NCBI GenBank assembly: GCA_003567475.1
Contig: PWZL01000021.1
Coordinates: 25,030 to 89,029, forward strand
Reading direction: 5' to 3'
Source: Gammaproteobacteria bacterium
GTDB lineage: Bacteria > Pseudomonadota > Gammaproteobacteria > Steroidobacterales > PWYM01
Length of the DNA stretch: 64,000 nt
The translations under genes and the position numbers were made by a program. The notes beneath the pieces were generated by a model. That model did no database searches, was not told the origin of the DNA, and saw only the letters and a program-made list of their open reading frames with translations. This document shows positions 54,022-63,909 of the stretch, piece after piece (the first letter of the stretch is position 1; each line of letters opens with the position of its first letter).

Positions 54022-55155
54022 ATGGCACCTGCTGCCGCATACCTGACCGACCGCGACGGCCTCGAACGCCTGTTCGTCGCCCTCCGCGACCAGGGCCGTG
54101 AACTCGTCGGCCCCAGAGTGGCCGACGGCGCCATCGTCTATGACCGCCTCCAGACCACGGCCGACCTGCCCGTGGGCTGGACCGACGAACAGGAGGCCGG
54201 CCACTACCGTCTGCGCCGGCGTGACGACCAGGCCCTGTTCGGCTATGTGGTCGGCCCGCAGTCCTGGAAGAAATACCTGTTCCCGGCCGAGACCCGGCTG
54301 TGGCGGGCGGAGCGCACGGAAGACGGGCTGCGCTTTCTGCCCGACCCCGCACCGGAGGCGCGCTACGCCTTCATCGGCGTGCGGCCCTGCGAGCTGGCCG
54401 CGATCGGCATTCAGGACCGGGTGTTCACCGCCGGGCCGTACGTCGACGAGCGCTACGCCAGCCTGCGCGCCGGCGCCTTCATCGTGGCAGTCAACTGCGC
54501 CGAGGCCGCGGCCACCTGTTTCTGCCCCTCCATGGACACCGGCCCGCGCAGCCGCGGCGGTCACGACCTGGCGCTGACCGAACTGCTAAACGACAGCCGC
54601 CACGCCTTTCTGGTGGAGGCGGGCAGCCAGGCCGGCGAGGCGATGATCGCAGCCCTGGGGTTTCCCGAGGCGGGCGCGGGTGACATGGCCAACGCACAGG
54701 CGGCCAGCGCGCGCGCCACCGAGCAGGCCGGCCGCAGCATGCCCGTCGAGGGACTGCGCGAGGCGTTGCTGGCTCAGCCCGACAGCCCGCTCTGGGAAGA
54801 CATTGCCGAGCGCTGCCTGTCCTGCGCCAACTGCACGCTGGCCTGCCCGACCTGCTTCTGTCACACCATCGAGGACTCGGGCGATCTCAGCGGCGATCAC
54901 GCCGAGCGCTGGCAGCGCTGGGACTCGTGCTTCACGCGCGAGTTCTCCTATGTCCATGGCGGTGCCATCCGGCCCTCCTCCGGGTCGCGCTACCGGCAAT
55001 GGCTGACCCACAAGCTCGCCACCTGGTGGGACCAGTTCGACAGCTCCGGCTGCGTGGGCTGTGGTCGCTGCATCACCTGGTGCCCGGTGGGCATCGACAT
55101 CACCGCAGAGGCGGCCCGCTTCCAGGCCGCCGCCCGAACGGAGCCGGCGACATGA
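54022..55155 (+). CDS. hyhB: NADP-type [NiFe]-hydrogenase iron-sulfur (beta) subunit
   Basis: About 377 aa. The electron-transfer subunit of group 3b (sulf)hydrogenase. It has a C-terminal pair of 4Fe-4S binding motifs, CLSCANCTLACPTCFC (~263) and CVGCGRCITWCPVG (~335). The N-terminal part contains additional Cys. The ATG at 54022 is preferred because family members begin at the AYLTDRDGLERLF-type segment; an ATG at 53983 is possible. The stop overlaps the next start (ATGA). Confidence 0.9.
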   Translation: MAPAAAYLTDRDGLERLFVALRDQGRELVGPRVADGAIVYDRLQTTADLPVGWTDEQEAGHYRLRRRDDQALFGYVVGPQSWKKYLFPAETRLWRAERTEDGLRFLPDPAPEARYAFIGVRPCELAAIGIQDRVFTAGPYVDERYASLRAGAFIVAVNCAEAAATCFCPSMDTGPRSRGGHDLALTELLNDSRHAFLVEAGSQAGEAMIAALGFPEAGAGDMANAQAASARATEQAGRSMPVEGLREALLAQPDSPLWEDIAERCLSCANCTLACPTCFCHTIEDSGDLSGDHAERWQRWDSCFTREFSYVHGGAIRPSSGSRYRQWLTHKLATWWDQFDSSGCVGCGRCITWCPVGIDITAEAARFQAAARTEPAT

Positions 55156-55604
55156 TCAGCGTCGAGGAACTCGCGCGCGAGCACCCTTTCCTGCAGGGAC
55201 TGCCCGAGGAGGTGAGCAGCATGCTCGCCGGCTGTGCGCGCAACGCCGTGTTCAAGCCCGACCAGCGGCTCACCTGTGAGAACGAATCCGCCACCGATTT
55301 CTTCCTGGTCCGCGACGGACGGGTGGCGGTCGAGGTGTTCGTGCCGCGACGGGGCCGGATCACCATCGAGACCGCTGAGGCCGGCGATGTGATCGGCCTG
55401 TCGTGGATGGCCGGCTCGCCGCGCTGGACCTTTGATTCCCGCGCCACCATGGAGACCCGAACCTTCGCCATCGACGTCGCCTGTGTCTATGCCAAGTGCG
55501 AGTCGGATCCGGCGTTCGGCTATGCACTGATGAAGCGCTTCTCCCGGCTGCTGCTCGGCAGGCTGCAGGCCACGCGACTGCGCCTGCTGGACATCTATGC
55601 CTGA
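55152..55604 (+). CDS. Cyclic-nucleotide-binding-domain protein without DNA-binding domain
   Basis: 150 aa. A single Crp/FNR-type cNMP-binding beta-roll (~15-125: FLQGLPEEVSSML, FFLVRDGRVAV, AGDVIGLSW) and a short helix; no helix-turn-helix follows. It sits between the hydrogenase beta and gamma genes with four- and eight-base overlaps. Similar small proteins occur in other group 3b operons. It may sense a nucleotide and modulate the enzyme, or be a structural subunit. Confidence 0.83.
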   Translation: MISVEELAREHPFLQGLPEEVSSMLAGCARNAVFKPDQRLTCENESATDFFLVRDGRVAVEVFVPRRGRITIETAEAGDVIGLSWMAGSPRWTFDSRATMETRTFAIDVACVYAKCESDPAFGYALMKRFSRLLLGRLQATRLRLLDIYA

Positions 55605-56463
55605 TGCCATGAACACCCTCGCCGCCCAGGCGCGCACCGCGCCCGCCATGCTGCCGACCCGCTACCGCGTCACCCGCGCCCTGCGGGAGAACGCCGACGT
55701 GGTCACCCTGGAGATGACCCCGGTCGACGGTGGGGAGGTCCCGGCTTTCGCACCGGGCCAGTTCAACATGCTCTACGCCTTCGGCACGGGAGAGATTCCG
55801 ATCTCGATGAGTGGTGACCCGGCCGACCGCAGCGGCTACGTGCATTCGATCCGCCGGGTGGGCATGGTTTCCGGCGCGCTCACCCGCCTGGAAGCCGGCG
55901 ACATGCTGGGCCTGCGCGGCCCGTTCGGCAGCGCCTGGCCGGTGGAGCGCGCCAGGGGCGGAGACGTGCTGGTGGCCGCGGGCGGGATCGGCCTGCTGCC
56001 GCTGCGCCCGGTGCTCTACCGGCTGGTCGCCGAGCGTGCCCAGTACGGACGGGTGATGCTGCTCTACGGCGGCCGTCGTCCCGACGAGCTGGTGTTCACC
56101 GAGGAACTCGAGCACTGGCGTCGCGAACACGGCATCGAGGTGCTGGTGACCGTGGACTTCGCCGATGATCGCTGGCACGGCCCGGTCGGCACCGTGCTGC
56201 CGCTGCTCTCGCGGCTGCGGCTGCACCCCGAGCGGCTGACCGCCTTCGTCTGCGGCCCGGAGATCATGATGACCCGCACCATCGTCGAGCTGGCCAACCG
56301 CGGGCTCGCACATGAACGCATGTACCTCTCGCTGGAGCGCAACATGAAATGCGCAATCGGACTGTGCGGTCACTGCCAGCTCGGCAGCCACTTCGTCTGC
56401 CGCGAGGGTGCGGTGTTCGACTACGCCCAGGCCGCAGCGTTACTGAAGGTGCCGGAACTGTGA
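55597..56463 (+). CDS. hyhG: NADP-type hydrogenase FAD/NAD(P)-binding (gamma) subunit
   Basis: 288 aa. Ferredoxin-NADP reductase fold: FAD segment ([21 protein letters not shown], ~50), NAD(P) segment [15 protein letters not shown] (~127), and a C-terminal [2Fe-2S] site with CAIGLCGHC and a later Cys (~250). It transfers electrons between the iron-sulfur subunits and NADP(H). The start could be 55597 or 55609. Confidence 0.92.
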   Translation: MPDAMNTLAAQARTAPAMLPTRYRVTRALRENADVVTLEMTPVDGGEVPAFAPGQFNMLYAFGTGEIPISMSGDPADRSGYVHSIRRVGMVSGALTRLEAGDMLGLRGPFGSAWPVERARGGDVLVAAGGIGLLPLRPVLYRLVAERAQYGRVMLLYGGRRPDELVFTEELEHWRREHGIEVLVTVDFADDRWHGPVGTVLPLLSRLRLHPERLTAFVCGPEIMMTRTIVELANRGLAHERMYLSLERNMKCAIGLCGHCQLGSHFVCREGAVFDYAQAAALLKVPEL

Positions 56464-57275
56464 CGCCCAGGACCGCAACCACTGACAACGCCAACACCGG
56501 GACACCACCGAAACTGGCGGTGTGGAAGTTCGCCTCCTGCGACGGCTGCCAGCTGTCGCTGCTCGACTGCGAGGATGAACTGCTCGCGGTGGCCGGGCGT
56601 GTCGACATCGCCTATTTCCCGGAGGCCACGCGGGCGGTCAGCGAGGGCCCCTACCAGCTCTCGCTGGTGGAGGGGTCGATCACCACCGAGCACGACCGCC
56701 AGCGCATCCAGGAAATCCGTACGCAGTCGGAATTCCTGGTGACCATCGGTGCCTGTGCCACGGCGGGCGGCATCCAGGCGCTGAAGAACTTCGCCGACGT
56801 CGATGACTTCATCCGACAGGTGTACGCCCGTCCGGAATACATCAGCACGCTCGCCGACTCGACGGCCATCGCCGATCACGTACCCGTGGACTTCGAGCTG
56901 CGCGGCTGCCCGATCAACAAGCACCAGCTGCTCGAGGTGATCTCGGCCTATCTCGGTCGCCGCCGACCACTGGTCTCGCCCGAGGCCGTCTGCCTGGAGT
57001 GCAAGCGGGCAGGCACCGTGTGCGTGATGGTCGCGCGCGGCACGCCCTGCCTCGGCCCGGTGACCCATGCCGGCTGCGGAGCACTCTGCCCGCGCTACGA
57101 CCGCGGCTGCTTCGGCTGTTATGGCCCGAAGGATCTGCCCAATGCGGCCAGCCTGGCCGACTGGCTCGGCGGCGAGCTTGGCGTGGAGGCAGGCGAACTG
57201 CGCCGGCTGCTCCGCAGCTTCAACGCCAACGCCGACGCCTTCCGCCAGGAGAGTCTCCGCCATGAACACGACTGA
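56460..57275 (+). CDS. hyhS: NADP-type hydrogenase small (delta) subunit
   Basis: 271 aa. Carries the proximal FeS site ([11 protein letters not shown] ~20) with GACATAGG, and further Cys in [20 protein letters not shown] and CFGC. No Tat signal, so it is cytoplasmic. The GTG start overlaps the gamma-subunit stop. The 3' end overlaps the large-subunit gene by 14 bases. Confidence 0.93.
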   Translation: MTPRTATTDNANTGTPPKLAVWKFASCDGCQLSLLDCEDELLAVAGRVDIAYFPEATRAVSEGPYQLSLVEGSITTEHDRQRIQEIRTQSEFLVTIGACATAGGIQALKNFADVDDFIRQVYARPEYISTLADSTAIADHVPVDFELRGCPINKHQLLEVISAYLGRRRPLVSPEAVCLECKRAGTVCVMVARGTPCLGPVTHAGCGALCPRYDRGCFGCYGPKDLPNAASLADWLGGELGVEAGELRRLLRSFNANADAFRQESLRHEHD

Positions 57276-58566
57276 AGACGGCACGCGGACCATCCAGGTC
57301 GACACGCTGGCGCGCGTGGAGGGCGAGGGCGCGCTGTATCTCAGGATCGAACAGGGAGAGCTCGCCGAGCTCGCGTTCCGTATCTTTGAGCCGCCGCGGT
57401 TTTTCGAAGCCTTCATGCGCGGTCGGCACATGAACGAGGCGCCCGACATCACCGCCCGCATCTGCGGCATCTGCCCGGTGGCCTACCAGATGAGCGCGGT
57501 GCATGCGATCGAGCAGGCCTGCGGGGTGACGCTCGGGCCCGAACTGCGCGCCCTGCGCCGCCTGCTCTACTGCGGCGAATGGATCGAGAGCCACGGACTG
57601 CACGTCTACATGCTGCATGCGCCAGATTTTCTGGGCTACGCCGGCGCGGTGGAGATGGCCCGCGATCACCGGGGGCTGGTGGAGCTGGGCCTGAAGCTGA
57701 AGAAGGCCGGCAACGACATCGTCAACCTGCTGGGCGGACGCGAGATCCACCCGATCAACGTCCGCCTGGGCGGCTTCTACCGCATCCCCGAGGCTGCGCG
57801 CTTCGCCGAGTTGTGCGAGCAGCTGAAGTGGGCGCGCGAGGCGGCCGAGACGACGGTACGTACGGTCGCGGCTTTCGAGTTCCCGGACTTCGAGCAGGAC
57901 TACGAGTTCGTCGCCCTCGTCCACCCCGACGAGTACCCGATGAACGAGGGCCGTGTCGTCTCCAGCCGCGGACTGGACATCGATGTGACGCAGTGGCCAG
58001 AGTGGTTCGAGGAGGAGCATGTCGAGCGCTCCAACGCGCTGCATTGCCGGCGCCGTGACGGCGGGCACTACATGGTCGGCCCGCTGGCGCGCTACGCGCT
58101 GAACCACGCGCGCCTCGGCGAACGGGCACGCGCTGCCGCTTCGGCCGCCGGCCTCGAGGCGGTGTGCCGCAACCCCTTCCGCAGCATCATCGTGCGCGCG
58201 GTCGAAATGGTCGAGGCCTGCGACGAGGCGATCCGTATCCTCGAGGCCTTCGCTGCGCCCGAGGCCCCCTTCGTCGAGGTAGCGCCCCGGGCCGGGGTCG
58301 GCCACGCAGCCACGGAGGCGCCCCGTGGCCTGCTCTATCACCGCTACGTCATCGATGATGAGGGCCTGATCCAGGAGGCGCAGATCGTGCCACCCACCTC
58401 GCAGAACCAGGGTCAGATCGAGGATGACCTGCGCGCTTTCGTCGCCCCACGGCTCGCGCTGGATGACGACACGCTGCAGTGGCAGTGCGAGCAGAGCATC
58501 CGCAACTACGATCCGTGCATCTCCTGCGCCACCCACTTCCTGCGCCTGGACGTGGAGCGCACATGA
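57262..58566 (+). CDS. hyhL: NADP-type [NiFe]-hydrogenase large (alpha) subunit
   Basis: 434 aa. Active-site cysteines: L1 motif RICGIC at 66-71 (Cys68, Cys71) and C-terminal DPCISCATH at 417-425 (Cys419, Cys422). Nine residues follow His425, the peptide normally cut by the maturation protease encoded next. The size and motifs fit group 3b (bidirectional, NADP-coupled). All four nickel ligands are intact, so the enzyme should be active. Confidence 0.95.
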   Translation: MNTTEDGTRTIQVDTLARVEGEGALYLRIEQGELAELAFRIFEPPRFFEAFMRGRHMNEAPDITARICGICPVAYQMSAVHAIEQACGVTLGPELRALRRLLYCGEWIESHGLHVYMLHAPDFLGYAGAVEMARDHRGLVELGLKLKKAGNDIVNLLGGREIHPINVRLGGFYRIPEAARFAELCEQLKWAREAAETTVRTVAAFEFPDFEQDYEFVALVHPDEYPMNEGRVVSSRGLDIDVTQWPEWFEEEHVERSNALHCRRRDGGHYMVGPLARYALNHARLGERARAAASAAGLEAVCRNPFRSIIVRAVEMVEACDEAIRILEAFAAPEAPFVEVAPRAGVGHAATEAPRGLLYHRYVIDDEGLIQEAQIVPPTSQNQGQIEDDLRAFVAPRLALDDDTLQWQCEQSIRNYDPCISCATHFLRLDVERT

Positions 58567-59051
58567 GCCCGCGTCCGCCCCTGGTCATCGGCATCGGCAA
58601 CCCGCAGCGCGGAGACGACGGACTTGGTATTGCGGTGATCGACACCCTGCGGACCCGACTGGGCGACAGGGCGCCAAGGCTTCGCTGCCTGCCGGGCGAT
58701 GCCACCGGCCTGCTCACCGCCTGGGAGGGCGAGGACTGCGTGCTGGTGGTCGACGCGCTCGCAGCGCCGGCCATTGCCTCCGACGATGGCCCGGTCTGGC
58801 GCATCGATGCACAAGCCGAGGCGCTGCCTGCCCTGCATGAACGCGCCTCCAGCCATGGCCTGGGCCTCGCCGAGGCCGTGGAACTGGCCCGCAGCCTCGA
58901 CCGGCTGCCAGGCCGGCTGGTGGTGTTCGCTGTCCGTGGTGAGCGTTTCGAAAGGCAGGAAACGCTGTCGCCGGCCGCACAGACGGCGGTGCTCCCCGCC
59001 GTCGAGGCGATCGAGCGAGAGCTCGCCACCCTGGCGCAGGCGGCGGCCTGA
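58563..59051 (+). CDS. Hydrogenase maturation endopeptidase
   Basis: 162 aa HybD/HycI-type protease that removes the C-terminal peptide of the large subunit after nickel insertion. It has the first strand [13 protein letters not shown] with the acidic nickel ligand, a second Asp in VVDAL, and a His in SSHGLGL. It overlaps the large-subunit stop by four bases. Confidence 0.92.
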   Translation: MSPRPPLVIGIGNPQRGDDGLGIAVIDTLRTRLGDRAPRLRCLPGDATGLLTAWEGEDCVLVVDALAAPAIASDDGPVWRIDAQAEALPALHERASSHGLGLAEAVELARSLDRLPGRLVVFAVRGERFERQETLSPAAQTAVLPAVEAIERELATLAQAAA

Positions 59052-59311
59052 TGCACGAGGCGGGACTGATGCGTGGCCTGATGGCCCGGATCGAAGCCGA
59101 AGCGCACAAGGCACAGGCCATAGAGGTTACGCGTGTCCGGGTGTGGCTGGGCGCGCTGTCACAGATGACGCCGGGGCATTTCGCCGAGCATTTCCATCAG
59201 GTCGCGCCGGGCACCCTGGCCGCCCGTGCGGCGCTGGAGTGCGAATGCTCGGACGACCCCTTCCATCCTGACGCCGCGGACGTGCGGCTGGTGTCGATCG
59301 ATGTCCGCTGA
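59051..59311 (+). CDS. hypA: HypA-like nickel metallochaperone, short form lacking the zinc-ribbon cysteines
   Basis: 86 aa starting MHEAGLM: the invariant His2 and Glu3 nickel ligands are present. Canonical HypA (~113 aa) has two CxxC zinc motifs at 73-93; here only a single Cys-Glu-Cys remains (ECECSDD), so there is no zinc ribbon. Similar truncated HypA-like proteins are known in group 3b operons. The start overlaps the protease stop by one base. Confidence 0.75.
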   Translation: MHEAGLMRGLMARIEAEAHKAQAIEVTRVRVWLGALSQMTPGHFAEHFHQVAPGTLAARAALECECSDDPFHPDAADVRLVSIDVR

Positions 59312-61601
59312 GCGCGGGCGCGAACGCCTGGTGCTCGGCGGCCGGGTGCAGGGTGTGGGCTTCCGGCCTTTCGCCTGGCGGCTGGCGCGCGAGCTGGGAC
59401 TGGCCGGCCACGTGAGCAACCGCGGGGGCGAGGTGCACCTGGAGGTCGAAGGCCTGGCGGGTCCGCGTGCCGAGTTCCAGCGCCGACTGCTCGCCGAGGC
59501 CCCCGCCGCCTGCACGCTGCTCGACCGGCAGGGCGTGGACACGTGCGAGGAGACGGAATTCCGCGTCGGCCCGGGGGAGGCGGCCGAGTCGGCAGGCTTC
59601 CTGCCGCTGCACGATACCGCCCCCTGCGAGGACTGCCGCCGGGAGCTCGCCGACCCTGTGGACCGCCGCCACCGCTACCCTTTCATCGCCTGCAGCCGCT
59701 GCGGCCCGCGGCTCACGGTCACGCGGCAGCTGCCCTGGTCACGCGAACACACGACCATGGCGGCGTTCCCGCTGTGTCCCGCCTGTGCCAGGGAATATGC
59801 CGACCCGGGAGACCGCCGCTTCCATGCCGAGATGACCGGCTGCCCGGACTGCGGCCCGCAGTTCGCATGGGCCACGGCGGACGGCCCGATGGCGACGACG
59901 ACAGCCACCGGGGAGGCGGCACTGGCTGGCGCGCTGGCCTGCCTCAAGCGCGGCGGGATCGTCATGCTCAAGGGCGTCGGCGGCTACCAGCTGGTGTGCG
60001 ATGCCACGGATACGGCCGCGGTGGCGCGCCTGCGCGAGCGCAAGCGCCGCCCCCGAAAACCCTTCGCGGTGCTGGTCGCGGACCTCGAGGCGGCCGCCGC
60101 CCTGGCCTTCCTCGACCCCGTCGAACGCGAGGTCCTCGCGGGGCCCGCAGCACCGATCGTGCTCACCCGCGCCCGCGACGACACGCCGCTGGCCGAGGGC
60201 ATCCACCCGGGACTCGCGTGGCTCGGCCTGATGCTGCCGGCCTCGCCGCTGCACCTGCTGCTGGCCACGGCTGCCGACCGGCCGCTGGTCTGCACCAGCG
60301 CCAACCTCGCCGGTGACCCCCTGTGCTACGAGGACGCCGCAGCCCGCAGCGCACTCGGCAGCCTGGCCGAGGGCTGGCTGGGCCACGACCGCGCCATCGC
60401 CCTGCCCTGCGACGACCCGGTGGTACGCATCATGGATGACCAGCCCGTGACCCTGCGCCTCGGCCGTGGACTCGCCCCGCAGGTGGTCGCGCTGCCGGAC
60501 GCGCTGCCCCCGTCAGCGCCCCTGCTCGCCACGGGCGGACACCTGAAGGCGGCGATCGCGCTGGCCCGAGGTCGCCAGGCGATGCTTGGGCCTCACGTGG
60601 GCGATCTGGACACACCGGCCAGCCGCGCCCGGCATGCCGAGGTCGCCGAGCGGCTCTGCCGCCTCTACCACCACACCCCGGCTCAAGCGGTCCACGACCG
60701 CCACCCCGATGACGCCGGCGCGGCGCTGGCCCGGCGTCTCGGCCGCACCCCGCCGCTGGCCGTACAGCATCACCATGCCCACGCACTGGCCTGCGCGGCC
60801 GAGCATGGCTACACCGGCCCGCTGCTCGCCGTCTGCTGGGACGGCACCGGTGCGGGCGATGACGGCACGGTATGGGGCGGCGAGTGGCTGGCTGTCACTG
60901 GCCCGCGGGCGCAGCGGGTGGCGTGGCTCGACCCGTTTCGCCTGGTCGGCGGCGAGGCGGCGATCCGCGATCCACGCCGCGTGGCGATTGCGCTGCTGGT
61001 GGCGGCCGGGGGTGTAAATCCCTTCCCGGCGCTGCCGGACGCGGAGACCCCGCTGGCGACCGACCTGCTCGTGGCACTGGTCGAGCGGCCCTCTGCCGGG
61101 CCACTGTGCAGCAGCGCCGGCCGGCTGCTCGACGGTCTGGCGGTGCTGTGCGGACTGATCGGCACGGCGAGCTTCGACGGCGAAGCGGCCATGCGCCTGG
61201 AAAGCGCGCTGCCAGCAGAAGTGTCTTTGCCGCAGCCGCTGGAGGACGCCCGGCTGAACCTGGTTCCCGTGAACGGCGGCTGGCAGCTCGACTGGCGCGG
61301 CCTGGTGCGGCATGTGGTCGCCGCGCGATGCCGAGGCATCGAGACATCCGCCGTTGCGGCCGTAGTGCATGGCGCGATGGTCGCGGCGATCATCGATGTC
61401 GCCGCACGACTCGAGGCGCCGGTCATCGCGCTGGGTGGCGGCTGTTTCCAGAACCGCGCCCTGGTCGAAGGTGCGCGCTGCGGCCTCGAAGCAGCCGGAC
61501 ACCGGGTGCTCGTCCCGGGGCGCATTCCCCCGAACGACGGCGGACTGGCGCTGGGCCAGCTGGTCGCTGCGGGCCGCGCCCTGGCGGCAGGCGGTCACTG
61601 A
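59301..61601 (+). CDS. hypF: Carbamoyltransferase HypF
   Basis: 766 aa. Makes the cyanide ligands of the NiFe site from carbamoyl phosphate, together with HypE. Order: acylphosphatase domain (~8-95, GVQGVGFRPF-type), two zinc fingers (CEDC/CSRCG and CPACA/CPDCG, ~105-190), a YrdC-like domain (~200-390) and a Kae1/carbamoyl-transfer domain (~400-760, HHHAH and GTGAGDDGTVWGGEW). Overlaps hypA by 11 bases. hypB, C, D and E are not in the window and must lie elsewhere. Confidence 0.95.
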   Translation: MSAERGRERLVLGGRVQGVGFRPFAWRLARELGLAGHVSNRGGEVHLEVEGLAGPRAEFQRRLLAEAPAACTLLDRQGVDTCEETEFRVGPGEAAESAGFLPLHDTAPCEDCRRELADPVDRRHRYPFIACSRCGPRLTVTRQLPWSREHTTMAAFPLCPACAREYADPGDRRFHAEMTGCPDCGPQFAWATADGPMATTTATGEAALAGALACLKRGGIVMLKGVGGYQLVCDATDTAAVARLRERKRRPRKPFAVLVADLEAAAALAFLDPVEREVLAGPAAPIVLTRARDDTPLAEGIHPGLAWLGLMLPASPLHLLLATAADRPLVCTSANLAGDPLCYEDAAARSALGSLAEGWLGHDRAIALPCDDPVVRIMDDQPVTLRLGRGLAPQVVALPDALPPSAPLLATGGHLKAAIALARGRQAMLGPHVGDLDTPASRARHAEVAERLCRLYHHTPAQAVHDRHPDDAGAALARRLGRTPPLAVQHHHAHALACAAEHGYTGPLLAVCWDGTGAGDDGTVWGGEWLAVTGPRAQRVAWLDPFRLVGGEAAIRDPRRVAIALLVAAGGVNPFPALPDAETPLATDLLVALVERPSAGPLCSSAGRLLDGLAVLCGLIGTASFDGEAAMRLESALPAEVSLPQPLEDARLNLVPVNGGWQLDWRGLVRHVVAARCRGIETSAVAAVVHGAMVAAIIDVAARLEAPVIALGGGCFQNRALVEGARCGLEAAGHRVLVPGRIPPNDGGLALGQLVAAGRALAAGGH

Positions 61602-61822
61602 GCATGTGCCTCTGACCTGCCCGGTGATGTTCGGAGAGTATAGGCGGAATAAAGCACCTTTTCGCTGGCTGGTGCCCGCTTCTCGCCGACGCCGACACCT
61701 GCATGCAGCGTTCACTGCCGCGCACTGATCGTCGCTCAGTGGTGTCACGGCGGCCGGATTGGTCGCAGCGACTCGCCCCTCGGGGCACTTCTCACGCCCA
61801 GCCCTGCCGTAAGCTTCCCCGT

Positions 61823-62016
61823 CAACGCGACAGTTCTAAACTGGAGTTTCTGACGGTTTGTTGACGCGCTTCCATCGGTGTCAGATCGCCCAGCGCGTCG
61901 TGCGGGCGCTCCTTGTTGTACTCGATCATCCAACAGTGCGTCGCTTCACGGACGTGTTTGAGTGACACGAACAGGTGCTGATCGAGGACTTCGTCGCGGT
62001 AGGTACGGTTGAAATG
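61823..62016 (-). mobile_element. IS3-family transposase remnant (OrfB C-terminal fragment)
   Basis: Minus-strand frame of ~64 codons reading FNRTYRDEVLDQHLF, then EYNKERPHDALGDLTP and ending in a stop. This is the typical end of IS3-family OrfB integrase cores. The frame hits a stop just before the Phe, so the catalytic Glu and everything upstream is lost. No terminal inverted repeat was identified. It sits at the junction between the hydrogenase operon and a compositionally different stretch. Confidence 0.82.
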
Positions 62017-62417
62017 TCACTTCGGTCTGGACACGCTGTTCTGGGCTCGCAAGGGGGCGGTTTGCACTGGCGTTGGGGGGCAGGTTCTACATCGTCGAAT
62101 TTCACCCCGTCTATGATCTCTTGGCGGGGTATTCGTACTTTACCCGGTCGGTACCCGACATTGATGAGGAAGGCACGTACACGGAAAACGGGGCCGCTGC
62201 CGTAGCTCAATTGGCCACCTGGACGCATCCGCATTCAAGTGTCCTCAACGCATTGATTGGCGCGGGCCTTCGAATCGAGTGTGTCAACGAATGCCCATAC
62301 AGTCCGTACAACTGCTTTGACGGCATGGTGGAGCGAGAGCCGGGGAGGTTCTACCTGAACCACAAGGGGAACGATGTTCCGATGGTTTACAGTGTCGCCG
62401 CGCGTAAAGTCGCGTAG
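62013..62417 (+). pseudogene. SAM-dependent methyltransferase C-terminal remnant
   Basis: A frame open from 62013 to the stop at 62415-62417 encodes the end of a class I methyltransferase: GGRFYIVEFHPVYD, PDIDEEGTYTE, WTHPHSSVLNALIGAGLRIE and a C-terminal MVYSVAARK. The SAM-binding N-terminal half is missing and the frame begins next to the IS fragment, so it is probably a gene truncated by insertion or deletion. The first ~20 codons look out of register with the family. There is no credible start codon before 62073 (TTG). Confidence 0.72.
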
Positions 62418-62451
62418 GACGACGCGGCAGCGGGCCGCGTGCGGTCGATCG

Positions 62452-63423
62452 TCATATGCGGACAACGATTTTTCCCTTGTGAGCGGCCGCACCGAAGTGA
62501 CGAAACGCATGGCGGACATCGGTGTCCGTGAACGCAAACTCCGTATCGAGCACTGGCTTGAATTTGCCCGCCTCGAAGAGTTCGTTGAAGTAGGCCAGAT
62601 CGCGATTGGCCTGGAGCGTTACAACGCGAAGCTTCTTGTCACGCGCCCGGCTTATGCGCAGGCCTGAGAGGGCGATCTTCAGCAATTTGGGTGTTTCTCC
62701 GCCCACGGTTGCATAAGTGCCGTCTCTATTCAGAGCCCGTTCGTAATCGGCCGGCGACCGATCAGTCTTGACGTCGAGAATCATGTCATAGCGCTGACCA
62801 CTGCGCGTGAAGTCTTCAACGCGGTAGTCGATCGTATGGTCGAAGCCCCACGATCGCATCGCCTCCAGCTTCGCTGCGCTATCAACGCCAGTCACTTCGA
62901 CCTGTCCGAGCTTCAAAAGCTGAATGGCGATACTGCCGACACCACCGCCAGCGCCGTTTATCAGAATTGACTGGCCTGGTTCAGGCTGGCCACCCGCCAT
63001 CATTCCCTGCAAAGCCAGCATGCCCGCCTGAGGAATGGCGGCAGCCTGCTGAAAACTCATCTCTGGGGGTTTAGGCACCACGGCACCCTGTGGCGCGCAA
63101 ACATACTCTGCAAACCCCCCGAACCCGCACCCCGACAGATCGCCGTACACCTCGTCGCCAGGTTTATAGGCGCTGACTTCGCTGCCAACGGCCTCAACTC
63201 GCCCGGCAATATCGGACCCTATTATGATGTGCGGTCTGAATAGTCCTGCCATGAAGCGATTCGGTACGACCGGGGTCCCCTGAAGCAAGCCCCAATCCCA
63301 GTCGTTGATAGATACAGCCATTATCTTGATCAGCACCTGATCGCGACCAGGACTGGGCTTCTCGACATCTTGAATTGCCAGCGAATCGGGTGATCCGTAC
63401 TTCCGTATCGTCAGCGCTTTCAT
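62452..63423 (-). CDS. NAD(P)-dependent alcohol dehydrogenase / quinone oxidoreductase (MDR family)
   Basis: 323 aa, MDR family without the structural zinc Cys cluster. GroES-like domain (~1-120) followed by a Rossmann fold with INGAGGGVGSIAIQ (~152). Quinone oxidoreductase-like enzymes reduce alkenals or quinones with NADPH. Its codon use is visibly less GC-biased than the genes at lower coordinates. It lies 3 bases after the aminopeptidase-like gene on the same strand. Confidence 0.88.
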   Translation of the reverse strand: MKALTIRKYGSPDSLAIQDVEKPSPGRDQVLIKIMAVSINDWDWGLLQGTPVVPNRFMAGLFRPHIIIGSDIAGRVEAVGSEVSAYKPGDEVYGDLSGCGFGGFAEYVCAPQGAVVPKPPEMSFQQAAAIPQAGMLALQGMMAGGQPEPGQSILINGAGGGVGSIAIQLLKLGQVEVTGVDSAAKLEAMRSWGFDHTIDYRVEDFTRSGQRYDMILDVKTDRSPADYERALNRDGTYATVGGETPKLLKIALSGLRISRARDKKLRVVTLQANRDLAYFNELFEAGKFKPVLDTEFAFTDTDVRHAFRHFGAAAHKGKIVVRI

Positions 63424-63426
63424 GCG

Positions 63427-63909
63427 TCAGCCGCGAGCTTCGGAAAGTGTTGCAACAATCGGTGCACCTCGTGTCACAATGATCGTGTGTTCAAATTGCG
63501 CGGATAGATTTTCGTGATGGCAAACAAGGGCCCATCCATCATTCGCCTCAGTTGCAGACGTGCTTTTCGTAGACAAAAACGGCTCTATGGCGATTACCTG
63601 ACCGAGTCGCAGTCGGCGTGTGTCGTGACGATCATGGTAACTGACGATCCCCTCGGGTTCTTCGTGTAGACGCCGCCCTATTCCATGACCGGCAAGATGC
63701 TTGATCGGCTTGAATCCGTATGACTTTGCAGTGCGTTGAATGGCTCCTCCGATTCGATTGATGGGGGCCCCTGCCCGGGCTTCCGCCAGCGCATGCTTTA
63801 AGGCCAATCGCGCGGCGTGGCACAACCGCACCTTGATTGTCGTGACAGGTGGAACAATGACCGTACCGCCTGTATCAGCGAAATAGCCTTCCATCATAGT
63901 CGAAATCAA
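63427..63909 (-). pseudogene. Methionine aminopeptidase-like protein (M24), N-terminally truncated
   Basis: About 160 codons homologous to the catalytic domain of type I MetAP: FADTGGT (start of the metal-binding part), HGIGRRLHEEP (metal/catalytic His), IEPFLST (metal Glu) and SAQFEHTIIV (last metal Glu). Full proteins are about 250 aa; the first ~90-100 residues, including the catalytic His strand, are absent. The frame stays open to the window edge but upstream residues look non-coding. It may be a truncation by rearrangement or an artefact near a contig end. Confidence 0.65.
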
